Under the pieces are notes generated by a model. The model did not search any database. It was not told where the DNA came from and worked only from the letters and a program-made list of their open reading frames with translations. Position numbers and translations under genes: made by a program. A stretch of DNA of 64,000 nt, taken from contig SSBO01000013.1 of assembly GCA_005281725.1 (NCBI GenBank), positions 1,300,281 through 1,364,280 of the forward strand, read 5' to 3'. Shown here piece after piece: positions 54,375 to 64,000 of the stretch. How positions within the stretch are numbered: position 1 is the first letter of the stretch; each line of letters starts with the position of its first letter. Origin of the DNA: Wuchereria bancrofti. Lineage: Eukaryota; Nematoda; Chromadorea; Rhabditida; Onchocercidae.

Positions 54375-55776
54375 ATGTCTACTACTAATTCTGTTGCTTA
54401 TCGGCAATCGGCTTATTACTGTTAAGCTTTATCATCAGCATTTATTCATTAAAAGGTTTAGCATCTAAAATTAGTGCTATTAATGCAAAGATTATTGAGG
54501 AAACAAAAGAATTTCATGGGATAGAAAGTTATATACGGTAATTTTAATCATTTTCCTTTTTTTCAAATTAATAGCAATTAATCTCTTTCCCTTTTTGTTT
54601 ACTGAATTATAAATAATTTAGATAAAACTATACAACTTAAAAAGATTGATTTTCTATTTAAATTATTACATAATAGCAATAAATAATACATGATAATAGA
54701 TTCTAATTGTTCTGTTTTGATGAAATAAATCCAATAATTATAAGGAAAATTCTTAAAACAGCTCAAAAATCAAATGATTAGAAATGAAGAAATCCAAAAA
54801 GATACAGTAAAATAATTTTTTTTTTTGATAAATATATTTTGGTAAACAATTTAATGAAATTAATGATGAGGTAATGGATTATGATAAAAATGGATGTGAA
54901 ATTGTTATATGAAATTGAAATTAATGGATGAATCAGAAAAGTAAAATTTTCACTCATAAATAACTATGCATTTTAAATCATTAAATTCGATTAATATTTT
55001 TTTTAGAGATGAATATCATTACAAAATGGCTTCAACTAGCTTTGGCAATATTAGGGTTGCAAGACAAGTTCCTTAATGTCAATGCAATCCCAATAATCGA
55101 TGTCCACCTGGACCTCTTGGACCACCTGATTTAAGTGGACAAGATGGAACGCCTGGTAAAGCAGTCATAAAATACTAATAAAAATTTTTGCATTTATAAT
55201 AAAATTTTATCAAAAAAAGTTGTCGAAATTTCCATATTAAAATATTTCATATTCCATGCACAGAATGTTTAACTCTATGATTTAGTCTAATTGCAGGTCT
55301 ACCAGGACCAGCTGGTACATCAGGTCTTCCAGATAACATGTCAGCTATTAATTATAACTATGAAGGACATTGTCTTCCTGTCCTATTGGATCACCGGGAT
55401 TACCAGGACCATCAGGACGGCCAGGTAACAATGGATTAAGAGGATCAGTTGGAAATCGTGGACCAAATGATAATAGAGGATTACCAGGTCCACCAGGTGA
55501 AGCAGCACCACCAGGTCATCCAGGAGAACAAGGAATACTTGTGGTCCACCTAGACTACAGGGTGGAAAAGGATTACCAGGACCGCATGGACTATCAGCAC
55601 AGCCTGGATTACCTGGTTCTCCAGGACAACCAGGTTTGGCAGGTAATCAAGAATTGCAAGGACGTCAAGGCACACAGAGACCAGTAGAACAAGCTGGAAC
55701 AGATGGACAACCTGGTTCACCTGGTCAAAGAGGTACACCTGGTGAAGACGCTGCTTATTGCCCGTGTCCACACTGA
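54375..55776 (+). pseudogene. Cuticle collagen pseudogene (stop codon and frameshifts)
   Basis: Remnant of a nematode cuticle collagen in three exons (about 54375-54537, 55007-55155, 55297-55776). The N-terminal part has AYRQSAY in one frame and the membrane-anchor-like LLLSFIISIY...IEESTKEFHG-type segment in another. Exon 2 reads DEYHYKMASTSFGNIRVARQVP, then TAA (55074-55076), where a Cys-rich CQCNPNN linker continues in frame into PPGPLGPP. A Gly of the triplet pattern is replaced by Asp (GPPD). Exon 3 holds Gly-X-Y repeats split over three frames, with shifts near 55378 and 55535, ending GEDAAYCPCPH and TGA. One stop plus at least three frame changes make it a relic, unless the consensus is very poor here. 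Confidence 0.8.
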
Positions 55777-56038
55777 CATATTGCTGTGTCATTGCAGAAA
55801 ACCTAAACAATTATTTCTTCCATTGTTTACAAAACTTATGCTATAGTAATGAGTGAAATGAATCATTTGTTGTATTTATCTTGTTAAAAACACAATTAAG
55901 AAAGGTTTGAAAAACAAAAAAAAGAAATTATAGAACTATTGATAAGCTATATGTCGTAAGTCACCAATACATTATTGTATTGAAAATTAAATTGAATTTT
56001 GTGCTCTTAATCAAGTTATTTATTAGCAAATTATGATC
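55777..56038. other. 3' flank of the collagen relic
   Basis: AT-rich, no reading frame or repeat of note. Confidence 0.5.
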
Positions 56039-56347
56039 TGAAAAGTTTGGATTAATTAATTGATTTACTTGTTTCATCCATAAATGATAGTTTTGTTTGA
56101 GTTTGAAATTAGACCTAATATTCTTATCAAATTCTAAATCATCAATTCTGCACTTTTTTTATTTCTTATCTTAAAATATGATCATCAAATGNNNTGAAAA
56201 GTTTGGATTAATTAATTGATTTACTTGTTTCATCCATAAATGATAGTTTTGTTTGAGTTTGAAATTAGACCTAATATTCTTATCAAATTCTAAATCATCA
56301 ATTCTGCACTTTTTTTATTTCTTATCTTAAAATATGATCATCAAATG
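56039..56347. repeat. 153-bp exact direct repeat flanking nnn
   Basis: Bases 56039-56191 and 56195-56347 are identical across three n's. Same signature as the other gaps; assembly overlap most likely. Confidence 0.9.
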
Positions 56348-56925
56348 TCGATGTTTTTTGTTTTTTTTTTTGTTTTTTTTATCGATGTTTTTTTTTTGCA
56401 AAAAATAATATATATTAGAGATGAATTTATTAATATCACTGACAAAATGGACAGTCGCAATCGGCAATAATGTCATTTAAACAATCAATTATCAAAAACT
56501 TTTATTAAAAAAATATTAATAATGATAAAATTTATTAATAAAATTTAAATCTAAATTCTAAACGTTCATGCATGCCCATGCATAATTATTGTTTAGCTTG
56601 ATGAAAAGATTTTATAATGCACAAGACAATTCTTCATCTTTCGCCTTTCACCTTATTTAGTGCATTACTTTGATTTAAGTATTCAACCATCAATTCAAAA
56701 AAAAGAAGTTTGATTATCGTCAAACTAATTAGTGTATTATTTAGTTTCCCTTCTACCTAAACAAACATTTTTGATAAAATTACTAACAATTTATATCTTA
56801 AATGAATAAATGTTGAAAAAAAGAATCCCAGGTATTAAATTATTAATTACATTAGAGGAAAATGTTAGGAAACAAAAATCCTAAATATCAATTAATTGCA
56901 TTAATTATTACTATTGACTTTTTAT

Positions 56926-57236
56926 TCTTACTTATTTGTAAAGTTAAGATTTCTTTGCGAATAAATTTTTTTGTTCCTTTAAAAAAAGAAATGAAATTTA
57001 AAAAATTTTTTAAAGAAGTTTCAGAACAAAAAAAATTCCACATTTCAGAAATTGCACAATTATAATAATTACATTATTTCNTCTTACTTATTTGTAAAGT
57101 TAAGATTTCTTTGCGAATAAATTTTTTTGTTCCTTTAAAAAAAGAAATGAAATTTAAAAAATTTTTTAAAGAAGTTTCAGAACAAAAAAAATTCCACATT
57201 TCAGAAATTGCACAATTATAATAATTACATTATTTC
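56926..57236. repeat. 155-bp exact direct repeat flanking a single n
   Basis: Bases 56926-57080 and 57082-57236 are identical across one n. The left copy lies inside a 67-codon frame starting at 56862 that has no other coding support. Confidence 0.9.
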
Positions 57237-58576
57237 ATAATTTTACAGTATCATAATCACTTCATAATTTTATAATATATTTTTTAATTTTACTATACTG
57301 CCTTTATCATAATTATTTCATAATTTCACAATAATTCATAATTTTAAAGTCTTATAATTATTTCAAAAAAAATTGAATTTTTAAAAGTTTTTTAAAGAAG
57401 CTTCGGGATAGAAAAATACACCTATTTTATGCTATGTAATTATTTTATAATATTACAGTATTACAATTACTTACCAATTTTATAATATTACAATATTATC
57501 TTAAAATATTTTACAATACATTGCAACATTTTTCTCTAATTTTGTCAATTTATATAAATTATCTAGCGATAAAATGAATGTAAGAGATTTGAAGAATAAA
57601 AAAATTTTTTAAAATTGATGAACAAATAAAGTCAACAAACTAAGCGATATAAATATGCACAAATATGTGTAAAAAAATCATTGAATAACAATGCTACACG
57701 ATTATTGATTAAAAAATTGTTTTTAGTTTGTGCATTGATTAAATAACAGAGGCAGTGTTGGTGACAATTTTTCTTTTTTTTCTTCCCAAAAAAAAATTGT
57801 ATTTCTCGAAATGAAAATTTGTTATGCAAATAACATTTGTAACTCTTTTCATATCAATAGTTAACTAGAAGGAATTATTCATTGATGATAATAAGTGATC
57901 GTTTTCATTCGTATACTTTTTATTTTATTATTTACTAATTGTCAATTGCCAGAATAATTTATTTAAGCTAATTAATTTGAACATTATAATTTACGTCATT
58001 CACTTATTACCACTTCTTAACGCTTTTCTTCTCTTTTCATCTCCGTATGTTTAGTTTAATTAGTTAAGTTTACAAAAAAAAATTACTTAATTTATTCTTA
58101 ATAATCTTATTTCTATTTTGTAAATTTGATCTTAAAATAATTTTAATGTTGCTTATAAAATAAAATTTTAATTAATAAATCAAAATTTATATTTTATCAA
58201 TTAATAACAACTATACATATGTAATTTTACCACTTTATCACTGTTAAACGTTTGCTGTTAAACGTACGCCAACAATTTGTAATATTTTTGTAAATATGCA
58301 TACTTCAAAATGTTCCTCTAACACTTTAAAAAAAGAAGTGATTAACCGATTGAAATTAATAATGACAAATGATGAAAGCTACTGATTGAAGTTAACAATA
58401 ATAAAAAGTTTAGTAATTAATTTCTAAATTGCTAATTACAAGTAAATATTTGTGCAATAACAAAGTAATACTACTTTAAATAACAAAAAAACAAGTTATA
58501 GTTAATTGTCAATAACTTTTTCCTCTCTTTTTTCTTTGTTTTTTGTTTTTTTCGGATAATTTTTTAACAATTTTAG
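57237..58576. other. Intergenic, no gene seen
   Basis: AT-rich; contains scattered CATAATTTTA(C/T)A-type repeats at 57235-57500. The right edge supplies the acceptor TTTTAG directly before the ATG at 58577. Confidence 0.55.
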
Positions 58577-59277
58577 ATGATTATATCAATCAAACTTAAT
58601 GTGATACTTCTTAGCTGTTTACCATTAGCTGCATTATTTGTCACCGGACGTCCCACAAAAATATGCCAGTTATGTTTATTAGAAACGGTTGGCATCATTC
58701 ATATTTCGAATGATAGCAAGGTTAATTTAATTTATTTATTTTATTTTTCACATCATTGATTAAATTTTACTTTGATATCTTAAAAAAAAAAAAAACAATT
58801 TCATACACATTTAATACAATGAAAATAATTTCTTAATCAATTAAATAAGCTTAAACTTTAGATTAAATGATCAAATTACTAATCATCTCTTTCTCTCTCT
58901 CCCTTGCAGTTTGAAATGGTTTTTTTATCATTTTTTTTTACTTCCATATTTTACACAATATTATCATGATAAAACATAATTTCAAAATGTTATTCGACAA
59001 AAATTATTTGTTGAAAAAATCTTTCCCTCTCTCTCTCCAGAGCTAGATTCTTTCTGTTTACTCACTTAATTTTTATTTAATAAAACAATTCTGGCAAAAA
59101 TCGATCAGAAATGTGACAAAATCTGTGGAAGGGACATGGAATTGTATCGAATGTGTTAGTAAAATTTATTATATAATAATGAGTAAAATTTATTTAAAAA
59201 TTGCCGATCAAATGGAGAAAGAATTTAATCCAAATGATTTTTGCAAAAAAATGCATATTTGCCCGAAGTATTTATAA
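58577..59277 (+). pseudogene. Saposin-like (SapB) secreted protein gene with a frame break
   Basis: The first exon, 58577-58720, begins right after TTTTAG. It encodes a signal peptide (MIISIKLNVILLSCLPLAALF), then ICQLCLLETVG, the C-x2-C opening of a saposin B domain; the donor GTTAAT is phase 0. The rest of the domain is at about 59085-59277. One frame reads LAKIDQKCDKIC...ELYRMC and stops at TAG 59157-59159. Another frame continues CVSKIYY...KIADQMEKEF and closes FCKKMHICPKYL, a C-x5-C saposin end. Joining them needs a 2-base shift near 59153. Such proteins bind lipids or lyse membranes in the nematode gut. It is either a pseudogene, a consensus error, or a gene spliced in a way I cannot resolve. 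Confidence 0.5.
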
Positions 59278-59578
59278 AATTTCTATTTTTTCTTTTTAAT
59301 TTTTTCTTTTCTTTTCTATTATTTTATTATTACTTAAAAAAGAAACAAAAAAAAGAAAAACGCTCAAATGTAATAAACAAAAAGTAATCATTTAAGAAAA
59401 TAACAAATTAATTAATTAAAGTTGATAAACTTAATTAAGGGAAGAAAGATTTTTTGTTCTTTTTAATAGATTAATTAAATGAAGCATTTTTTATCATTTT
59501 TTGCTTTCCAAAAAAATTTCTCGCTTTCCATTCGCAATTTTTTATCTTTTTTTGCTTTCTTCAAATTTTGCAAATAGA

Positions 59579-61325
59579 CAATGATTTCGATTTTATTCAT
59601 TTGTTCTTTCATAGCTATTGAAGTATTATTGATGAATTAAACGAACTAAATCAACTTACTTTGTATCGTCCTTTATGGCTTCGAAGCCATTTTCCAATCC
59701 ATTCACTTGCTTCGCTATATTCATGAATGATGTTTGCTAAATGATCCGATATTTCATTGTTTAATTCTCGTTCATTGATAAATATACCTCATCTAGAGAA
59801 AAAAATTGCACAAACAATTAGATTATCTGAACCACGAATATTCAATAATCCTGAAAACTGAAAAACTGCGATATTATAGAGTTAGTTTTAAAAAAAAAAA
59901 ATCGAACTTTTACCATAATTTAATAGTCTTATTTTTTTTAAGATTTTTTTGAAGATTGATAGATTTGTTACTTCTTTTTTTCCTCATTGATTGATTATTA
60001 CTATCAGTGGCAAAAAGACTTAAGAATCATTTGTTAACTGAAATATGAATGAGGATTAACTTAGATATTAACTTAAAATATTTTTATACTTACAAGCAAT
60101 ATCATCCAAGGCGGCAAAAATTGCTGTATTACAGCCTTTTAAGTGTAATTCATGCCGTATTTTCTCACTTTTCCTGCTCGTTTCCATTCCATGTTCATTT
60201 TCATTCATTACTAAAATCTGAAATTGAAAATATGATGACGTTTGATGAGAGTATGATGAAATTAAAACTCTGAGTACGTCCTCCATTTAGGAAAACAGCT
60301 AGTGCTGATCTTCACGTGGATATTATCTATTTTTCTAACGTTACATAAACAAATATTCAAATCCTAATTTTCTACTAATACGAATCCTAAATTGAATTCG
60401 ATAGATGAAAAACAAGATATATGAAGTTTCAAAAGGTAAAATTTGAATTTCTGAAAAAAATACAAATTAACCTTTCTAAAATATTCTTCTAGTCTATCAT
60501 GCCATACATAGTCGACCAAGTTACCTTTCAAAGGTATAACGCTAATATCAACTTTCTTTAGAGCAGCCATCATTTGCAATGCATCAGCTAACAAAAGATC
60601 AAATACAAAGAATATCAAAATGATACCATGACAAATACTATAATATGTGATGAAAAATGGATGAATTCTCATTTCGAAAAATTTCAGATGCGTATAAGCA
60701 TATAGTACTAGTATGTTCATTATGCAAATACTAAGCTCAATTGTAATTGTATTAAAAAACAAAAAAATCACAAGTTATGAATGATCAAACATATCGTACC
60801 ATATCGGTACGGTTGTAGATCAAAAGCTATCCGACTACCTTTGGGTAAATTTTGAATCATTCAATCAGTTGTTGAAATTGCATTTGGAATACCATCTTTC
60901 ATCAATTTCCATTCTGGTTCCGGTTCAATTTCCGCCTAAAATTCGGATGAAATCAATCTGATGTGATGGTAGTGCATAAAACAGAAAGATTTACTAAAAT
61001 GACACTTATTTCTGCCTAATAAAAGCATTTTTCATAACTTGATCGCTAATTTATGGAATAATTAATTAATTAACACTTCTTTTGTAAATTTGCAACAAAA
61101 ACCTCCATTATCATTAATCACTTCATTCTCACTTCATATAATAAAATTCAAACAAAATTTCGAATGAAAACAAAGAACTATAAAAGAACATACTTGATGA
61201 GCATCAGTACTTGGTAACAAATAAGCATAAATAACACCATTAGCATTCTTAACAATATCACCATGTATGAATAACTTTTGAAATTTTTCCAATTTTTTAT
61301 TCACCACACCATTTGTTAGATCCAT
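59579..61325 (-). pseudogene. Decayed partial copy of app-1 (exons 1, 3, 4, 5, 6)
   Basis: Clear homologue of 35.5-38.2 kb. Exon equivalents are 61325-61194 (exon 1, ATG kept), 60935-60800 (exon 3), 60587-60472 (exon 4), 60217-60094 (exon 5) and 59850-59660 (exon 6). Exon 2 and its flanks, about 36.98-37.87 kb of the source, are deleted. Exon 3 has a Trp codon changed to TGA (60861-60863). The split Trp codon at the exon 5/6 junction has become TGA, exon 6 has lost 21 bases, and a further in-frame TGA follows. Exon 4's donor changed from GTAAAT to GTTAAT. The catalytic half (exons 7-14) is absent. It cannot make an enzyme. Confidence 0.92.
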
Positions 61326-64000
61326 ATTTTTCGAAATCTATAATATGGTTTGTAAAATTAATTGGAAAGTAAAAAAAAAAGAAAAAGTCTTCATAATGAC
61401 TGACGACAACTTTGAATTCAAATGTCCTAATTCAATCAACATTNAAAACAAAAAAATCACAAGTTATGAATGATCAAACATATCGTACCATATCGGTACG
61501 GTTGTAGATCAAAAGCTATCCGACTACCTTTGGGTAAATTTTGAATCATTCAATCAGTTGTTGAAATTGCATTTGGAATACCATCTTTCATCAATTTCCA
61601 TTCTGGTTCCGGTTCAATTTCCGCCTAAAATTCGGATGAAATCAATCTGATGTGATGGTAGTGCATAAAACAGAAAGATTTACTAAAATGACACTTATTT
61701 CTGCCTAATAAAAGCATTTTTCATAACTTGATCGCTAATTTATGGAATAATTAATTAATTAACACTTCTTTTGTAAATTTGCAACAAAAACCTCCATTAT
61801 CATTAATCACTTCATTCTCACTTCATATAATAAAATTCAAACAAAATTTCGAATGAAAACAAAGAACTATAAAAGAACATACTTGATGAGCATCAGTACT
61901 TGGTAACAAATAAGCATAAATAACACCATTAGCATTCTTAACAATATCACCATGTATGAATAACTTTTGAAATTTTTCCAATTTTTTATTCACCACACCA
62001 TTTGTTAGATCCATATTTTTCGAAATCTATAATATGGTTTGTAAAATTAATTGGAAAGTAAAAAAAAAAGAAAAAGTCTTCATAATGACTGACGACAACT
62101 TTGAATTCAAATGTCCTAATTCAATCAACATTTCACTATTTCCTTAAAATGAAATTTATTTGCTTAATTTATTTGTCACCAATAAAACGCAGATATAAAA
62201 CATGCTAGAAGTACTGAAGTAAGAAATAAAAACAAAAATTTTTCTGAAAATAAAAATAAAAAATTTGAAAATAGTAATGAGGAAAATAGAGAAGAATTTC
62301 ACATCACAACAAGACAAAAAAAAGACAAAAAGAGAAAAAAAAGAACAGCGAAAAAAACTGAGCACAAATTAAACTGAGGAACTGTTAAATTTAAATTAAA
62401 TGAAAAGGATTTTGAAATTACATTTATAATTACACTTATAATTTTGCAATAAGTGAAAGTGAACAAACAAAAGGTGCGAAAATCGTTATGCAAGGTAATT
62501 GGAACGGTGCCAATGCTACCAATGAGGTACCTTGCCAGTTGTACTGCTGTTTTAACATTGAAAAAAAATATCTGAACCTATGACAAAAACTGTACTAAAA
62601 TAAAAAAAGAAAGCCTTCCGGACACCTTCAACCGTTAATTACCACCGTACGTGTATCATCGACATACCAATTTGGTGCCACATTGCTAAGTGTATTTCAA
62701 TTAGTGTCCGTTGGTTCGGGCAGATTGGTACTAGTTGTGATGGTACTATCGGTTGATATTTAACGTAGTGCTTTTGCAACGAGCATTTCAGATAAGGCTA
62801 AAAGTTACAATATTACGAATAGTATAACGGTTGAAATAATAGATCAGTCATATCGATGGTTGAATTAGAAACGATGATCCATTTAGATTTCCTAATTTAT
62901 ATAATTTGTTGTTTGTTTCACTGATAAACATAAAAGTACTGGAATTTTGAAGAAGGTATTAATTTTTAATCAAGAGATATCTCATAATTAACGATGTAAT
63001 ATAGATAAGTTTAATTTAAGCTTTGACTTTTATTAGTTTTGCTTGCTATATTTTAATAAAAATTTATGTTATAATTTCTCTTTTTTTTTAATCTATGACA
63101 TAATGAAATGATTGTACATGATAAAGCTATCAGCAAANAAAAACAAAAAAATCACAAGTTATGAATGATCAAACATATCGTACCATATCGGTACGGTTGT
63201 AGATCAAAAGCTATCCGACTACCTTTGGGTAAATTTTGAATCATTCAATCAGTTGTTGAAATTGCATTTGGAATACCATCTTTCATCAATTTCCATTCTG
63301 GTTCCGGTTCAATTTCCGCCTAAAATTCGGATGAAATCAATCTGATGTGATGGTAGTGCATAAAACAGAAAGATTTACTAAAATGACACTTATTTCTGCC
63401 TAATAAAAGCATTTTTCATAACTTGATCGCTAATTTATGGAATAATTAATTAATTAACACTTCTTTTGTAAATTTGCAACAAAAACCTCCATTATCATTA
63501 ATCACTTCATTCTCACTTCATATAATAAAATTCAAACAAAATTTCGAATGAAAACAAAGAACTATAAAAGAACATACTTGATGAGCATCAGTACTTGGTA
63601 ACAAATAAGCATAAATAACACCATTAGCATTCTTAACAATATCACCATGTATGAATAACTTTTGAAATTTTTCCAATTTTTTATTCACCACACCATTTGT
63701 TAGATCCATATTTTTCGAAATCTATAATATGGTTTGTAAAATTAATTGGAAAGTAAAAAAAAAAGAAAAAGTCTTCATAATGACTGACGACAACTTTGAA
63801 TTCAAATGTCCTAATTCAATCAACATTTCACTATTTCCTTAAAATGAAATTTATTTGCTTAATTTATTTGTCACCAATAAAACGCAGATATAAAACATGC
63901 TAGAAGTACTGAAGTAAGAAATAAAAACAAAAATTTTTCTGAAAATAAAAATAAAAAATTTGAAAATAGTAATGAGGAAAATAGAGAAGAATTTCACATC
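60756..64000. repeat. Three identical head-to-tail copies of an app-1-derived block across n's
   Basis: Bases 60756-61443 reappear from 61445, which continues to 63137. The same sequence begins again at 63140 and runs off the window. Each join is a single n (61444, 63138). Offsets are 689 and 1695 bases. As far as I compared them the copies are identical, including the exon-1-like frame (61134-61325, 61823-62014, 63518-63709) and the TGA in exon 3. This resembles unmerged alternative contig ends; a young tandem array is the alternative. Confidence 0.9.
62015..63137. pseudogene. Copy of the divergent promoter and head of the 39.3-kb gene
   Basis: Homologous to 38193-39387. The part corresponding to 39287-39350 is deleted, removing the TTTTGCAG acceptor and the start ATG of the plus-strand gene. 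The sequence then resumes at TAATGAAATGATTGT and ends at the n (63138). Only one of the two GGCAGATT...CCAGTTG repeat units is present. Neither gene start in this copy is likely to work. Confidence 0.8.

Noticed and set aside
61134..63709. Three identical 63-codon app-1 exon-1 frames as separate genes
   Set aside because: They are copies of one pseudogene exon, and the copies are joined by n's; the downstream exon 3 equivalents carry a TGA.
1..64000. Search for tRNA, rRNA, spliced-leader RNA, CRISPR-like arrays, transposase or reverse transcriptase frames and bacterial endosymbiont insertions
   Set aside because: None recognised by eye on either strand. Short or decayed elements could be missed; a covariance-model and profile search would settle it.

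Overview
The window is nuclear DNA of a nematode. It is very AT-rich. Introns are short to medium and end in TTTTCAG, TTTTAG or TTGCAG. Several start codons lie 0-40 bases behind an acceptor-like site, as expected for spliced-leader trans-splicing. The gene families point the same way: a beta-hexosaminidase, an ABCD4/PMP-type half-transporter, an APP-1-type aminopeptidase P, a cuticle-collagen relic and a saposin-like gene. I think a clade III (spirurid or filarial-like) worm is likely, but that is inference. It is a draft assembly: runs of n occur at 10190, 53897, 56192, 57081, 61444 and 63138, and each of these lies between identical direct repeats.

Layout. 1-2.3 kb: upstream region with simple repeats, a hairpin plus TATA box and a possible signal-peptide exon. 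2.3-7.9 kb (+): ten-exon beta-hexosaminidase. 7.9-14 kb: no supported gene; minisatellite and a 400-bp (ATTC)n/(TTTCA)n array. 14.1-15.7 kb (+): weak two-exon small gene. 18.2-26.9 kb (-): fifteen-exon ABCD4-like transporter. 26.9-32.3 kb: no gene recognised. 32.3-38.2 kb (-): fourteen-exon cytosolic Xaa-Pro aminopeptidase, head to head with an unrecognised eight-exon gene at 39.3-42.4 kb (+). 42.7-45.1 kb (-): single-pass membrane protein. 46.8-47.8 kb (-): RPABC4/Rpb12. 48.9-51.2 kb (-): unrecognised gene lacking its 5' end. 54.4-55.8 kb (+): broken cuticle collagen. 58.6-59.3 kb (+): saposin-like gene with a frame break. 59.6-64 kb: degenerate copy of the 5' half of the aminopeptidase locus, its divergent promoter and the head of the neighbouring gene, with part of it repeated exactly across n's.

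Exons were assembled by eye from reading frames, GT/AG sites and phase. For the complete models every junction phase agrees and the totals are whole codons (hexosaminidase 548 aa, ABCD4 624 aa, aminopeptidase 616 aa, RPABC4 63 aa). The genes are unrelated housekeeping, lysosomal, peroxisomal or cuticle functions. I see no operon-like pathway and no defence or selfish system. The most notable structure is the decayed segmental duplication of the aminopeptidase locus and the systematic repeat-flanked gaps.
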